Counted from the first letter of the stretch, positions 28,072-38,293 are shown. The stretch: 64,000 bases of DNA from Pseudomarimonas salicorniae (GCF_023156535.1 NZ_JALNMH010000002.1:124001-188000), one strand, 5' to 3'. A program made the numbers and translations. Notes: generated by a model not told the origin, from the sequence alone.

Positions 28072-29256
28072 ATGCCCCGCATCGCCCGCCTGCTGATCCC
28101 CCTGTCGATCGCCGCCCTGCTTGCGGGCCCGCCGAGCACGGCGGCGGCCGGGAGCGGCCCCAGCCTGTACCTGCGACTGCGCCACGAGAACGTCGACGAT
28201 GCAGCCCTCGCGCGGCGGGCCGAGGCCACCACCTACCGACTGCGGCTCGGCCATCTGTTCGAGATCTCTCCGCGCTGGTCAGGCTTCCTCGAGGCCGAAC
28301 ACACCGGGCACCTGTTCGGCGAGCGCTACAACAGCACCGCCAACGGCGCGGCGGGTTTCCCGACGGTGGCCGACCCCGACAACACCGAGCTCAACCAGGC
28401 CTGGGCGCGGCTCAGGCAGGGACCGCTCGCCGCGACCCTTGGGCGGCAGCGCCTGAATCTTGGCAACCAACGGTTTGTGGGCGCGGTGGGCTGGCGGCAG
28501 AACGAGCAGACCTTCGATGCGCTCGACCTGCAGTTCGCCTTCGATGGGCCCTCGCTGCGCTACGTCTACTTGGACCGGGTCAACCGGGTGTTCGGAGCGG
28601 AGCATCCGAATCCGCTTCTCGCACGCTGGGATCTCGACACCCATGTCGTCGAGGCCACCACCACGCTGGGGCCCGGACGGCTGGCCATTCTTGGCCTGTG
28701 GCTGGACAACCGCAGCCTCCCCGACGCATCGCATCGAAACCTCGGCCTGCGCTACGAAGGCAGCCTGAGCATAGGCGAGGCGCCCGCCCTCGACTTTGTC
28801 GCGGAGTTCGCCCAGCAGCGTCCGCATGCCGACGGCCTCGGCGGGAATCGCGCGAACTTTACCTCGGCCGAGCTGGGTACCCGGCTGGCCGCGGGCCAGT
28901 TCAGGATCGGGCTCGAGCGACTGGGCGGCGATGGGCGCTACGCGTTCCAGACTCCGCTGGCGACCCTGCACGCCTTCAACGGCTGGGCCGACCGCTTCCT
29001 GACCACCCCGCCGCACGGCCTGCGCGACCTTTGGCTGGGCTGGAACCGCGGCTTTGGCAGTGTCATGGCCAGCCTTCGCCTGCACCGCTTCGAAGCCGAT
29101 CAGGGAGGCGCCCGCTACGGCGATGAGCTTGACGCCTCGCTCGGCTGGAAGGTCGACGCCCAGTGGAACGTTCTGTTCAAGGTGGCGCACTACCGGAGCG
29201 AGGGCTTCGCCAGCGACGTCGACAAGGCATGGGTGAGCGTCGAGTATGCGTTCTGA
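28072..29256 (+). CDS. Outer-membrane alginate-export-like beta-barrel porin
   Basis: A 394-residue exported protein with a signal peptide (MPRIARLLIPLSIAALLAG...TAAA). A beta-barrel follows with alternating aromatic residues, repeated short strands such as RLRLGHLFEI and LRYVYLDRVN, and a C-terminal phenylalanine (WVSVEYAF) typical of outer-membrane barrels. The DALDLQFAFDGPSLRYVYLDRVNRVFG region resembles the alginate-export (AlgE-like) family. Next to nnrS and nap it may be a channel for nitrate/nitrite or another anion, but this is inference from context. ATG 28072. Confidence 0.75.
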   Translation: MPRIARLLIPLSIAALLAGPPSTAAAGSGPSLYLRLRHENVDDAALARRAEATTYRLRLGHLFEISPRWSGFLEAEHTGHLFGERYNSTANGAAGFPTVADPDNTELNQAWARLRQGPLAATLGRQRLNLGNQRFVGAVGWRQNEQTFDALDLQFAFDGPSLRYVYLDRVNRVFGAEHPNPLLARWDLDTHVVEATTTLGPGRLAILGLWLDNRSLPDASHRNLGLRYEGSLSIGEAPALDFVAEFAQQRPHADGLGGNRANFTSAELGTRLAAGQFRIGLERLGGDGRYAFQTPLATLHAFNGWADRFLTTPPHGLRDLWLGWNRGFGSVMASLRLHRFEADQGGARYGDELDASLGWKVDAQWNVLFKVAHYRSEGFASDVDKAWVSVEYAF

Positions 29257-29284
29257 ACTGCAGACGAAGAACGCTGCGCGAGGC

Positions 29285-30040
29285 TCAGCCCCCGCGCAGC
29301 ACCGGACGCGCCAGGTCGAGCATGCGCGCGGGTTCGAGGAACTCGACCTCGCGTCGGTCCACGTGCAGCAGCCCCTCGTCGGCCATCCGGCGGAACACGC
29401 GGCTGACGGTTTCCGGCGCCAGTCGCAGGTAGCTGGCGATGTCGCCGCGCGACATGGTCAGGTTGAAGCGCGTCGGGCTGAACCCGCGCGCCGCGTACCG
29501 CCGCGAGAGTGCCACCAGGAAGGCCGCGACCCGCTGGTCGGCGCTGAAGTCGCCAGCCAGCAGGGCGGCCTTGCCGATGTCCTGACTGAGCAGGCGGAAC
29601 AGGTGCCGCTGCAGGCCCGGCATGCGCGTCGCCAGCGTGGCCAGCATGGGGAAGGAGAAACGACAGATGGTCACGGTATCCAGCGCCACCGCGTTGCAGG
29701 GATAGCGCTCGCCGTGGATCGCCGACAGGCCGATCACCTCGCCCGGCAGGAAGAATCCATGGACCTGCTCGCCGCCCTCCTCGTCGACCACGTAGGTCTT
29801 GACCGTCCCGGCACGCACCGCGGCGATCGACTGGAACGGATCGCCCTCCCGGAACAGGTGGGTGCCGGCGGCAAGCGGCCCCTCGTGCTCGACCAGGCAG
29901 TGCAGCGAATGCAGGGCGGACTTGTCGTAGCCCTCGGCCATGCAGGCCGCGGAAAAGGCGCAGGTGCTGCAGAAATGCAGGGCGTCGCCATCATCGGCGA
30001 CCGGCACCGGTACTGCGGGGCTCGGTTCCAGTGAGGACAC
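29285..30040 (-). CDS. fnr: FNR/ANR-type oxygen-sensing transcription regulator
   Basis: A Crp-Fnr family activator of 251 residues. Cysteines at 24, 27 and 33 (FCSTCAFSAAC) and Cys126 match the four [4Fe-4S] ligands of E. coli FNR, including the 102-residue spacing to the last one. The recognition helix ...ETVSR keeps Glu, Ser and Arg, so TTGAT-N4-ATCAA-like sites are predicted targets. The GTG at 30040 has an AAGGA site 7 bases upstream; an ATG at 30070 is the alternative. It diverges from napE. Because the cysteines are intact, it is an oxygen sensor rather than a heme-type DNR. Confidence 0.9.
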   Translation of the reverse strand: MSSLEPSPAVPVPVADDGDALHFCSTCAFSAACMAEGYDKSALHSLHCLVEHEGPLAAGTHLFREGDPFQSIAAVRAGTVKTYVVDEEGGEQVHGFFLPGEVIGLSAIHGERYPCNAVALDTVTICRFSFPMLATLATRMPGLQRHLFRLLSQDIGKAALLAGDFSADQRVAAFLVALSRRYAARGFSPTRFNLTMSRGDIASYLRLAPETVSRVFRRMADEGLLHVDRREVEFLEPARMLDLARPVLRGG

Positions 30041-30124
30041 GGAGGATTCCTTGGCTCGCGATCCGCCCAATCATAGCCACGCGGCCGTGGATCGGGGCGA
30101 GCCGCCCACGGACACCGCGGGAAT

Positions 30125-30138
30125 TTGACTTGACGCAA
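30125..30138. promoter_or_regulatory. Weak FNR-like site between fnr and napE
   Basis: TTGACTTGACGCAA resembles TTGAT-N4-ATCAA at 7 of 10 fixed positions, with the right half the poorer. It is centred about 70 bp upstream of the napE ATG and about 90 bp upstream of the fnr start, so it could control either. It is noticeably weaker than the three other boxes. Confidence 0.4.
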
Positions 30139-30201
30139 ACCGTCCTGGACCCCGTGTGCTGAAGTCGTGGTTCGGCCATCCCAGGCCAGACGGGAGGATT
30201 G

Positions 30202-30366
30202 ATGCCCAGCCCAGCGACCCGTACCGACCCGCGCCGCAGCGAGGAACTGCGCGCCTTCCTGTTCATCACGGTCTTCCTGTTTCCGTTGCTCTCGGTCCTG
30301 CTGGTGTCCGGCTTCGGCTTTGCCGTGTGGATCTGGCAGATGATCTTCGGGCCGCCCGGCGTATGA
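30202..30366 (+). CDS. napE: NapE, small membrane protein of periplasmic nitrate reductase operon
   Basis: A 54-residue single-span membrane protein: a charged leader (RTDPRRSEELRAF) followed by one long hydrophobic helix (LFITVFLFPLLSVLLVSGFGFAVWIWQMIFG). Size and sequence fit NapE, an accessory protein of unclear role at the head of nap operons. An ATG at 30202 has a GGGAGGA ribosome-binding site. Its stop overlaps the napF ATG by four bases. Confidence 0.85.
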   Translation: MPSPATRTDPRRSEELRAFLFITVFLFPLLSVLLVSGFGFAVWIWQMIFGPPGV

Positions 30367-30884
30367 GCGGCGCGCTGGTCAGGCCGTCACCCTCGCGGCG
30401 CGCCTTCCTGCGCGGCAGACGGCAGGTGGACTCGCGCCCCAGGCCCCCGGGGGCCGTCGACGAGGCGCTGTTCGTCGATCGCTGCATCCGCTGCGACGGC
30501 TGCGTCGAGGCCTGCCCCGAGCGGGTGCTGGTCAGGGCAGACGGGGGGTTTCCGATCCTCGACCCGTCGCTGGGCGAATGCACCTTCTGTGGCGATTGCG
30601 TGGCAGCCTGCGCAGACCAGGCCCTGCTGCCCTCGCTGCTCGCGGAGTGGCCATGGCGCGCGGCGCTCGGCGCGGGCTGCCTGTCTGGGCAGGGTGTGGT
30701 CTGCCAGGCCTGCCGTGATGCCTGCGGAGAGCGGGCGATCCGCTTCCCACCCGGTGCCGGGCTGGGTGCACCGATGATCGATGCGAGCGCATGCAGCGGC
30801 TGCGGCGCCTGCATCGGGGCCTGTCCCACCTCGGCGCTTCGACTGCAGCGGATCGCCATCTCACAATCGGCCGCGTCGCCATGA
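30363..30884 (+). CDS. napF: NapF, ferredoxin-type accessory protein
   Basis: A 173-residue cytoplasmic iron-sulfur protein that helps NapA maturation. Three clusters of the C-x2-C-x2-C-x3-C type are visible: Cys 41/44/47/51, Cys 73/76/79/83 (first pair spaced slightly differently), and Cys 144/147/150/154. Further cysteines lie in QGVVCQACRDACGERAI. It begins MSGALVRPSPSRRAFLRG, a twin-arginine-like but cytoplasmic leader common to NapF. It overlaps napE and napD by four bases on each side. Confidence 0.92.
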   Translation: MSGALVRPSPSRRAFLRGRRQVDSRPRPPGAVDEALFVDRCIRCDGCVEACPERVLVRADGGFPILDPSLGECTFCGDCVAACADQALLPSLLAEWPWRAALGAGCLSGQGVVCQACRDACGERAIRFPPGAGLGAPMIDASACSGCGACIGACPTSALRLQRIAISQSAASP

Positions 30885-31150
30885 GCCGCCTTGTGCATAT
30901 CGCCAGCCTGGTCGTCCACCACCGCGAGGACGCCTGCGCCGTGATTGACACCCTGCTCGGCGAGCGCCGCGACGCCGAGCTGGCGCTTCGCGAGCGCAAC
31001 CGCAGCATCGTGCTCTGCGAGGCCGACAGCGACTCGGCCCTGATGCAGGTGGTCGACGCCTTGCAAGCCCTTCCCGGAATCCACGCGGTGAACCTCGTGC
31101 ACCACCATGCCGAGGACGCCGAAAGCCTCGACCAGGAGATCAGTCCATGA
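30881..31150 (+). CDS. napD: NapD, NapA signal-peptide chaperone
   Basis: An 89-residue cytoplasmic chaperone that binds the Tat signal peptide of NapA and delays export until the cofactor is inserted. The sequence has the NapD ferredoxin-like pattern: [18 protein letters not shown], then SIVLCEAD, then [10 protein letters not shown]. Its start overlaps the napF stop and its stop overlaps the napA ATG by four bases each, so napFDA is fully translationally coupled. Confidence 0.92.
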   Translation: MSRLVHIASLVVHHREDACAVIDTLLGERRDAELALRERNRSIVLCEADSDSALMQVVDALQALPGIHAVNLVHHHAEDAESLDQEISP

Positions 31151-33639
31151 CCAGCCGACGCGACTTCGTCCGCCAGTCCGCCGTGGCCAGTGCGGCCGCC
31201 GCCGCCGGCATCAGCTTGCCGGCCGCAGCGCAGAACGTGCTGCTCGAGCGTCCGGTGACCGAACTGAAGTGGTCCAAGGCGCCCTGCCGCTTCTGCGGCA
31301 CCGGCTGCGGGATCAACGTCGCGGTCAAGGAGGGCCGCGTGGTCGCCACCCACGGCGACGTGCATGCCGAGGTCAATCGCGGACTGAACTGCGTCAAGGG
31401 CTATTTCCTGTCCAAGATCCTGTACGGCAAGGACCGCCTGACCACGCCCCTGCTGCGCAAGAAGAACGGCGCCTACGCCAAGGACGGTGAGTTCGAGCCG
31501 GTCAGCTGGGACGAGGCCTTCGACGTGATGGCCGCGCAGTTCAAGCGGGTGATCAAGGACAAGGGCCCGGAGGCGGTCGGCATGTTCGGCTCGGGGCAGT
31601 GGACCATCTGGGAAGGCTACGCCGCCAACAAGCTGTTCAAGGCCGGCTTCCGCAGCAACAACATCGACCCCAACGCGCGGCACTGCATGGCCTCGGCGGT
31701 AATGGGCTTCATGCGCACCTTCGGCATGGACGAGCCGATGGGCGTGTACGACGACATCGAACAGGCCGATGCCTTCGTGCTGTGGGGCTCGAACATGGCC
31801 GAGATGCATCCGATCCTGTGGACCCGGGTCGCCGACCGCCGACTGTCGCATCCGCACGTAAAGGTCGCCGTGCTTTCGACCTTCGAGCACCGCAGCTTCG
31901 ACCTCGCCGACATTCCGATCGTGTTCGGCCCGCAGACCGATCTTGTGATCCTCAACTACATCGCCAACCACATCATCAAGAGCGGCCGGGTCAATCGCGA
32001 GTTCGTCGATAAACACACTCGCTTCATGCAGGGCGCGACCGACATCGGTTACGGCCTGCGTCCGGAACATCCGCTGCAGCAGGCAGCCAGGAACGCAGAC
32101 AAGGCCAACAGCGGCGAGCCGATCGACTTCGACGCCTTCGCGAAGTTTGTCGCCCCGTACACGCTGGACTACGCGGTGAAGATGACCGGCGCCGAGCGCG
32201 GCTGGCTGGAGAAGCTCGCCGAGCTCTATGCCGACCCGAAGGTCCGGGTCATGAGCTTCTGGACCATGGGCTTCAACCAGCACACCCGCGGCGTGTGGGC
32301 CAACAACATGGTCTACAACATCCACCTCCTGACCGGAAAGATCGCCACGCCCGGCAACAGCCCGTTCTCGCTGACCGGCCAGCCCTCTGCCTGCGGCACC
32401 GCCCGCGAGGTCGGCACGTTCGCCCACCGCCTGCCGGCCGACATGGTCGTGATGAATCCCGAACACCGGAAGAAGGCCGAGCACATCTGGAAGGTGCCCG
32501 AGGGCACGATCAAGGAGAAGCCGGGCTTCCATGCGGTCGACCAGAACCGTGCGCTCAAGGACGGCAAGCTCAACGCCTATTGGGTGCAGGTCAACAACAA
32601 CATCCAGGCCGCGGCGAACCTCAATGAGGAGGGCCTGCCGGGCTACCGCAACCCGGACAACTTCATCGTCGTCTCCGACGCCTACCCCACGGTGACGGCC
32701 CAGGCCGCCGACCTGATCCTGCCGGCCGCGATGTGGGTGGAGAAGGAAGGCGCCTACGGCAACGCCGAGCGGCGCACCCAGTTCTGGCACCAGCTGGTGC
32801 GTGCCCCGGGCGAGGCGCGCTCGGACCTGTGGCAGCTGATGGAGTTCTCCAAGCGCTTCACCACCGATGAGTGCTGGGGCGAGGAGTTTCTGGCGGCCAA
32901 TCCGGAGTTCCGCGGCAAGACCCTGTTCGAGGTGCTGTTCCGGAATGGCCAGGTCGATGCCTATCCGGTCAGCGATATCGAGGCCGGCTACGAGAACCAC
33001 GAGGCGGAAGCCTTCGGTTTCTACGCGCAGAAGGGCCTGTGGCAGGAGTACCGTCGCTTTGGCGAGCACAAGGGCAAGGACCTGGCCGACTTCGACGTCT
33101 ACCACGCCGCGCGTGGCTTGCGCTGGCCGGTGGTCGACGGCAAGGAAACCCGCTGGCGCTATCACGAGGACAGCGATCCGTATGTGGCCAAGGGCGAGGG
33201 CTGGAAGTTCTACGGCAATCCAGAGGGCCGCGCGGTGATCTGGGCCCTGCCCTATGAGCCGCCGCACGAGCCGCCCGATGAGGAATTCGACCTCTGGCTG
33301 GTCACCGGGCGGGTGCTGGAGCACTGGCATTCGGGCTCGATGACCATGCGCGTTCCGGAGCTCTACAAGTCGTTCCCGCAGGCGCCGGTGTTCATGCATC
33401 CGGACGATGCCAAGGCGCGCGGTCTGCGCCGCGGGCAGACCGCGAAACTGCAGTCGCGGCGCGGCGAGATCCTCGCCCGGGTCGAGACCCGCGGCCGCAA
33501 TCGCCCGCCCAAGGGGCTGGTCTTCGTGCCCTGGTTCGACGCCAGCGTGCTGATCAACAAGCTGCTGCTGGACGCCAACGACCCGATCTCGCGGCAGACC
33601 GACTTCAAGAAATGCGCCTGCCGCATCGTCCAGGCCTGA
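31147..33639 (+). CDS. napA: NapA, periplasmic nitrate reductase catalytic subunit
   Basis: Molybdenum enzyme reducing nitrate to nitrite in the periplasm. The 830-residue precursor has a twin-arginine signal (SRRDFVRQ, residues 3-10; processing near residue 29). The [4Fe-4S] ligands are Cys47, Cys50, Cys54 and Cys82, and NARHC carries Cys180, the molybdenum ligand. It has the full length of the family. It receives electrons from NapB and follows napD directly (4-bp overlap). Confidence 0.97.
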   Translation: MTSRRDFVRQSAVASAAAAAGISLPAAAQNVLLERPVTELKWSKAPCRFCGTGCGINVAVKEGRVVATHGDVHAEVNRGLNCVKGYFLSKILYGKDRLTTPLLRKKNGAYAKDGEFEPVSWDEAFDVMAAQFKRVIKDKGPEAVGMFGSGQWTIWEGYAANKLFKAGFRSNNIDPNARHCMASAVMGFMRTFGMDEPMGVYDDIEQADAFVLWGSNMAEMHPILWTRVADRRLSHPHVKVAVLSTFEHRSFDLADIPIVFGPQTDLVILNYIANHIIKSGRVNREFVDKHTRFMQGATDIGYGLRPEHPLQQAARNADKANSGEPIDFDAFAKFVAPYTLDYAVKMTGAERGWLEKLAELYADPKVRVMSFWTMGFNQHTRGVWANNMVYNIHLLTGKIATPGNSPFSLTGQPSACGTAREVGTFAHRLPADMVVMNPEHRKKAEHIWKVPEGTIKEKPGFHAVDQNRALKDGKLNAYWVQVNNNIQAAANLNEEGLPGYRNPDNFIVVSDAYPTVTAQAADLILPAAMWVEKEGAYGNAERRTQFWHQLVRAPGEARSDLWQLMEFSKRFTTDECWGEEFLAANPEFRGKTLFEVLFRNGQVDAYPVSDIEAGYENHEAEAFGFYAQKGLWQEYRRFGEHKGKDLADFDVYHAARGLRWPVVDGKETRWRYHEDSDPYVAKGEGWKFYGNPEGRAVIWALPYEPPHEPPDEEFDLWLVTGRVLEHWHSGSMTMRVPELYKSFPQAPVFMHPDDAKARGLRRGQTAKLQSRRGEILARVETRGRNRPPKGLVFVPWFDASVLINKLLLDANDPISRQTDFKKCACRIVQA

Positions 33640-33649
33640 GGAGCGCAGC

Positions 33650-34225
33650 ATGAACCCTTCAAGCCCCGAAGCCACCACCGCGAGCACATCGCGCGCCGTT
33701 CGCGGGTCGATCATCGTCGGACGCTGGTCAGTGGTCGCCGTGCTGGCCTGCATGATGCTGGCGGCAGCGCTGGTCTTGCCGGCACTGGCCCAGGACCCCG
33801 AGGCCAATACCCCGGCGCCGTCTGCCACCGAATACCGCTCGATCGACGCCCTGCGCCGCGGCGCGCCGCTGACCGAGGAGCCGCCCGCCGCACCGATGGC
33901 CCGGGTCGAGAACCAGGACCTGCGCCGCCAGCGCGGCTGGCCAGAGCAGCCGCCCACCATCCCGCACAGCATCGACGGCTACCAGGTCAGCAAGGAGGCC
34001 AATCGCTGCATGATCTGCCACTCGCGGGGCGGCTCCGAGCAGTTTCAGGCCCCGATGGTCAGCGTCACCCACTTCATGGACCGCGAGGGCCAGGTTCTGG
34101 CGCAGATCTCTGCCCGACGCTTCTTCTGCAACCAGTGCCACGTCGTGCAGACCGATGCCAAGCCGCTGGTCGAGAACGGCTTCCTCGATGTCGACCGGGT
34201 GATCACCGCAGGGAAGGAGCGCTGA
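33650..34225 (+). CDS. napB: NapB, diheme cytochrome c subunit of periplasmic nitrate reductase
   Basis: A 191-residue exported diheme cytochrome. A hydrophobic signal helix lies at residues about 22-47. Heme motifs CMICH (120-124) and CNQCH (160-164) are present, with the conserved [17 protein letters not shown] stretch before the first. It passes electrons from NapC to NapA. The gene starts 10 bp after napA and ends 1 bp before napC. Confidence 0.96.
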   Translation: MNPSSPEATTASTSRAVRGSIIVGRWSVVAVLACMMLAAALVLPALAQDPEANTPAPSATEYRSIDALRRGAPLTEEPPAAPMARVENQDLRRQRGWPEQPPTIPHSIDGYQVSKEANRCMICHSRGGSEQFQAPMVSVTHFMDREGQVLAQISARRFFCNQCHVVQTDAKPLVENGFLDVDRVITAGKER

Positions 34226-34226
34226 G

Positions 34227-34826
34227 ATGTTGCGAGCCGTCACGCGGTTGCTCCAACGCAGCTGGCGGGTGGTGCGCAGCCCCAGTCTGCACTTCAGCCT
34301 GGGCTTCCTGACCCTCGGCGGCTTCATCGCCGGGATCATTTTCTGGGGCGGCTTCAACACCGCCCTCGAGGTCACCAATACCGAGCAGTTCTGCGTCTCC
34401 TGCCACGAGATGAACAACAACGTGTTCGAGGAGCTCAAGCCGACCATCCACTACAGCAACCGCAGCGGCGTGCGCGCGACCTGCCCCGACTGCCACGTCC
34501 CGCACAACTGGACCGACAAGATCGGCCGCAAGATGCAGGCCTCCAAGGAGGTATGGGGCAAGGTGTTCGGCACCATCGACACCCGCGAGAAGTTCCTCGA
34601 CAAGCGCCTGGAACTGGCCCAGCACGAGTGGGCGCGGCTGAAAGCGAATGATTCGCTGGAGTGCCGCAACTGCCACAGTTTCGAATCGATGGACTTCACC
34701 CGGCAAAGTCGCCGCGCCGGCGAAATCCACGAGCGATTCCTGACCGAGGGCGAAAAGACCTGCATCGACTGCCACAAGGGCATCGCCCATCGACTGCCGG
34801 ACATGCAGGGCGTGCCGCAGGGCTGA
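34227..34826 (+). CDS. napC: NapC, tetraheme membrane cytochrome c (NapC/NirT family)
   Basis: Quinol oxidase subunit anchored by one N-terminal helix ([20 protein letters not shown]). Four CxxCH hemes are present: CVSCH (56-60), CPDCH (86-90), CRNCH (146-150) and CIDCH (179-183). At 199 residues it fits the NapC/NirT family. It would transfer electrons from the quinol pool to NapB. As last gene of napEFDABC it suggests the operon lacks napGH, so NapC is the expected quinol entry point. Confidence 0.95.
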   Translation: MLRAVTRLLQRSWRVVRSPSLHFSLGFLTLGGFIAGIIFWGGFNTALEVTNTEQFCVSCHEMNNNVFEELKPTIHYSNRSGVRATCPDCHVPHNWTDKIGRKMQASKEVWGKVFGTIDTREKFLDKRLELAQHEWARLKANDSLECRNCHSFESMDFTRQSRRAGEIHERFLTEGEKTCIDCHKGIAHRLPDMQGVPQG

Positions 34827-35555
34827 CCCGACCAGCCTCGGGACAGGCAGGGAAGATGCGTTGATGCAGCGCATCGGCCATGGCGCCGCCCCCCGCGTGC
34901 TCGCCGTGCCCGAGCGTCCGGTTCCGGCGCTGCGGCTCGCATGACGCAACCGCAGCCGCGATTGCAATCGCTATCGCTACCGCTACCTCTACCGCCGCGA
35001 GCGTCGAGGGAAACCGCCCGCAGCGGCACCCTCGCGAGCGTTGATGCACCCGGCGGATGCCGCGGCCCAGGGGCACTTTGGGCGCAACGTTCGCATTCGC
35101 CCCGGCACATCAATTGGGCAGATGTTCTGTGGGAGTGCCCTTGGGCGCGACAGCGGAGTTCCGCTCTGGCTGCGGTCTGTGGTGAATCCATAGCGCCACG
35201 GTCGCGCCCAAGGGCACTCCCACAGTTTGACTGCGGCAAGGCCTACTTGGCGGCGCAGACCGGGCCTGGCAACGCCGTTGCACGTAGGAGCCAGCTTGCT
35301 GGCGATAGGCGCCCCGGAAGGGACGATCGCCAGCAAGCTGGCTCCTACATTCGGGTTTTGCGGAACGTCTGCTTCGCGCCCCCACTTCGCCTTCATGGAG
35401 TCGAGTCTGCCTAACCGGGATTGCCGCCAGACTGCCGCTGTCTATTCATTACGCTGCGCAGACCCGCATCGAGCGCGATCGGCTCGGCTCGACAGGAACC
35501 GGGCGCAGGATCGCAGGGCGCCTGCGAAGGCCCAAGGGCCGTTTCCTCGGAGGAT
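34827..35555. other. 729-bp gap between nap operon and norZ region, with repeats
   Basis: No convincing gene. The first 250 bp include a low-complexity run near 34960-35000 (cgctatcgctaccgctac-like hexamers) with no other structure that I could see. A B-A partial composite follows at 35128-35348. The rest leads to the end of the SirB2-like gene on the minus strand. Confidence 0.5.
35128..35348 (+). repeat. Partial composite repeat, B-A
   Basis: B hairpin 35128-35224 (tgtgggagtgcccttgggcg and its inverse) and A hairpin 35284-35348. The 156-bp start spacing matches intact copies (155). The A element has its asymmetric centre in the opposite orientation to the copies at 19002 and 51362, and the right flank again continues with the conserved ggtctgcttcgcgccc-like segment. 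Confidence 0.85.
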
Positions 35556-35957
35556 TCAGCCGAGCAGGACCCACCAGCCCGCCGGGTGATGGGCACGGGC
35601 CACGCCGTACATCCATGCGGCGACGAGCAATGCCGCGAAGAAGCATGCGAAGCGCATGGCGCGGGTGCGGGCGCGCCGCAGGGCCAACGCACCCAGCATG
35701 ACGTAGAGGACAAGCAGGACCAGCTTGGTCCCGAACCAGGGCTGGGCGATGGGCCCGAGATGCAGCATGGTGGCGAGCATCAGGGCAAAGGTCAGCAGGC
35801 CGGTGTCCACCGCATAGGAGGCGTAGCGCAGAACACCATGGTCGCCCCATGGCTTCTCCAGCAGCACGCTGAAGGTGCCGCGGAAGGCGAACAGCGAGAG
35901 GCTGGCGATCACGCAGGCGACGTGGAGCATCTTGATCTGCGGATAGTAGGCAATCAT
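35556..35957 (-). CDS. SirB2-like membrane protein
   Basis: A 133-residue protein with four membrane helices (MLHVACVIASLSLFAFRG, YAVDTGLLTFALMLATML, KLVLLVLYVMLGALAL, FACFFAALLVAAWMYGVA). This layout resembles the SirB2 family of uncharacterised membrane proteins. The ATG at 35957 lies 62 bp after the norZ stop on the same strand, so it may be expressed with norZ. Starting further upstream would add a non-conserved leader. Its role is unknown. Confidence 0.75.
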   Translation of the reverse strand: MIAYYPQIKMLHVACVIASLSLFAFRGTFSVLLEKPWGDHGVLRYASYAVDTGLLTFALMLATMLHLGPIAQPWFGTKLVLLVLYVMLGALALRRARTRAMRFACFFAALLVAAWMYGVARAHHPAGWWVLLG

Positions 35958-36019
35958 TCCTCGGACCTCCTCCGCGCTGCCGGGCACCTCAGGGATGTCC
36001 GGCAGCGCTGCGGTTCGAC

Positions 36020-38293
36020 TCAGTTGAGTTCCTGTCCCGCCCCCTTCGCCGGCACATCGACCTGCCTCGCGCCGATCCACAGCCGCGCCACGAAGACCCC
36101 GATGAAGCAGGCGCCGACGGCGAAGATCACGTCACCCGGCACGCGCATCCAGACCAGGGTCTCGATGATCGGCTGCTGCATGAACTCGGCCGAGCGGGCG
36201 TAGGCGTACCCGTTGTCGATGGCCGCGGCCAGCTGCAGGATGCCGATCGGCAGCAGACACATCAGGGCCATGGCGGCAAGGCCGATGTTCAGCGACCAGA
36301 AGCCGCGCTTGAGCAGAACGCTGTCCCAGCTCACAGCCGGCCGCATCAGGCGCAGGCAGAACAGCATCAGGCCGATGCCGAGCATGCCGTAGACGCCGAA
36401 CAGCGCGGTGTGGCCATGCAGCGGCGTCAGGTTCAGGCCCTGCATGTAGTACAGCGCCAGCGGCGGGTTGATCAGGAAGCCGAACAGGCCGGCACCGACC
36501 AGGTTCCAGAAGGCGACCGCGACGAAGAACAGGATCGGCCAGCGGTAGCGCGGCATCCAGGGTGCCGCCGAGGCACCGCGGTAGGTGTGCAGGGCCTCGA
36601 AGCCGATCAGGGCCAGCGGCACCACTTCCAGCGCCGAGAACGAGGCGCCAATGGCCAGCACCGAAGTCGGCGTACCGGCCCAGTACCAGTGATGGGCCGT
36701 GCCCAGCACGCCACCGGTGAGGAAGATCACCGTGGCGAACAGCACGCCGGCGGTGGCGATGCGCGCGCGCACCAGGCCAAGGCGGGTGAACAGGAAGGCG
36801 ATCACCGCGGTGGCGAAGACCTCGAAGAAGCCCTCCACCCACAGGTGCACCACCCACCAGCGCCAGTACTCGACCATCGAGATATGGGTGTGGCGGCCCC
36901 ACATCAGGCCAGCGGCATAGAACAGGCCGATCGCCACGGTCGACAGGAACAGCAGCAGGACGATCGAGCGGTTCTCGTCACGACGCTGGATCGCCGGCCA
37001 CAGGCCCCGACCCACCAGCAGCAGCCAGAGCATCAGGCCCACGAACAGGTAGATCTGCCAGAAGCGGCCCAGGTCGACGTACTCCCAGCCCTGGTGGCCA
37101 AACCAGAAGTTCATGTCCAGCGGCATGATCTGCATGACCGCAAACCACTGCCCGGCGAACGCGCCGACAACGATGATCAGCAGGCTGGTGAACAGGAAGT
37201 TCACCCCGAAGCGCTGCCAGGCCGGCTCGCGACCGCCGATCGCCGGGGCGATGAACAGGCCGGTCGCCAGCCAGGCGGTGGCGATCCACAGCACGCTGAG
37301 CTGGGTATGCCAGGTGCGCACCAGTGAGTAGGGAAGAATCTCGGCGAGGTCGAAGCCGTAGAGCGTCTGGCCCTCGACCTGGTAGTGGGCGGTGGTCGCG
37401 CCCAGCGCGATCTGCACCAGGAACAGCACCACCACCAGCCAGAAGTACTTGGCGGTGGCACGCATCGACGGGGTAACGACCAGCCCAGCCAGCGGATCGC
37501 CGCTTGGCGGGCCGGGCTCGGGCTCCTCGCCGCGGGCGGCGTGGTACCAGACCAGGGCAGCGATACCGGCAATCAGGAACAGCACGCTGAACACCGTCCA
37601 CAAAAAGATGCCCGAGGTCGGCTGATTGCCGACCAGCGGCTCCGAGGGCCAGTTGCTGGTGTAGGTGATGTCCTGACCCGGACGCTCGGTGGCGGCAGCC
37701 CAGGCGGCCCAGTGGATGAAGGCAGCCAGCTTGGCTCGGCGTTCGGGGTCGCCCACCGTGGCTTCCTTCATCGCGTAGTTCTCCCGCAGCTCGCGCAGCG
37801 CAGGGTCGCTGCCGAACAGGGCATCGTAGTGTTCAGCGACCTCGCGGGCTGCAGCCACCCGGTCGTTGCTGAGCACCACGCGCTCGGAAGCAGTGTCAAA
37901 GGTGTTGCGGCGCATCTCGCGCTGCAGCCGGTCCTTGAGTCCGGCCTGCTGCGCTGGGTCGAGCAGGTGGAAGTCACGCTGGAAAGCCTGCCGTGACCAG
38001 ATTCCCAGCAGGGCCTTGGCCTCCCGGTTCAGCCAGTCGGCCGACCAGTCCGGGGCGACATAGGCGCCATGACCCCAGATCGAACCCAGCTGCATGCCGC
38101 CCATCGACTGCCAGACTTCGCGCCCGGTCTGGATATCGTCGCGGCTGTACAGCACGCTGCCGTCCTCGGCGACGAAGGCGCCGGGCACCGGCGGTGCCTG
38201 GCGGTAGATCTCGCTTCCCATCCACAGCAGCACGCTGAACGAGCAGAACAACAGCCCGCCCAGCATCAACCAGAGTTTCTTCGTATTGGACAT
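36020..38293 (-). CDS. norZ: Quinol-dependent nitric oxide reductase (qNor)
   Basis: Single-subunit NO reductase, 757 residues, about 14 membrane helices. The N-terminal extension (MSNTKKLWLMLGGLLFCS...QTGREVWQSMGGMQLGSIWGHGAYVAPDWSADWL) distinguishes qNor from the two-subunit cNor. The core has the NorB heme/iron histidine regions such as TWHTQLSVLW, GRHTHISMVEYWRWWVVHLWVEG and PLHGHTALFGVYG. It reduces 2 NO to N2O using quinol. An FNR-like box is centred 65 bp upstream of its ATG. SirB2-like gene follows. Confidence 0.95.
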   Translation of the reverse strand: MSNTKKLWLMLGGLLFCSFSVLLWMGSEIYRQAPPVPGAFVAEDGSVLYSRDDIQTGREVWQSMGGMQLGSIWGHGAYVAPDWSADWLNREAKALLGIWSRQAFQRDFHLLDPAQQAGLKDRLQREMRRNTFDTASERVVLSNDRVAAAREVAEHYDALFGSDPALRELRENYAMKEATVGDPERRAKLAAFIHWAAWAAATERPGQDITYTSNWPSEPLVGNQPTSGIFLWTVFSVLFLIAGIAALVWYHAARGEEPEPGPPSGDPLAGLVVTPSMRATAKYFWLVVVLFLVQIALGATTAHYQVEGQTLYGFDLAEILPYSLVRTWHTQLSVLWIATAWLATGLFIAPAIGGREPAWQRFGVNFLFTSLLIIVVGAFAGQWFAVMQIMPLDMNFWFGHQGWEYVDLGRFWQIYLFVGLMLWLLLVGRGLWPAIQRRDENRSIVLLLFLSTVAIGLFYAAGLMWGRHTHISMVEYWRWWVVHLWVEGFFEVFATAVIAFLFTRLGLVRARIATAGVLFATVIFLTGGVLGTAHHWYWAGTPTSVLAIGASFSALEVVPLALIGFEALHTYRGASAAPWMPRYRWPILFFVAVAFWNLVGAGLFGFLINPPLALYYMQGLNLTPLHGHTALFGVYGMLGIGLMLFCLRLMRPAVSWDSVLLKRGFWSLNIGLAAMALMCLLPIGILQLAAAIDNGYAYARSAEFMQQPIIETLVWMRVPGDVIFAVGACFIGVFVARLWIGARQVDVPAKGAGQELN

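Noticed and set aside
30532-33972. Very long open frame (1146 codons) antisense to napF-napA-napB
   Set aside because: It is the mirror of the GC-rich nap genes. Its translation has no family signature, and nap is firmly identified on the plus strand with Tat signal, cofactor cysteines and hemes.
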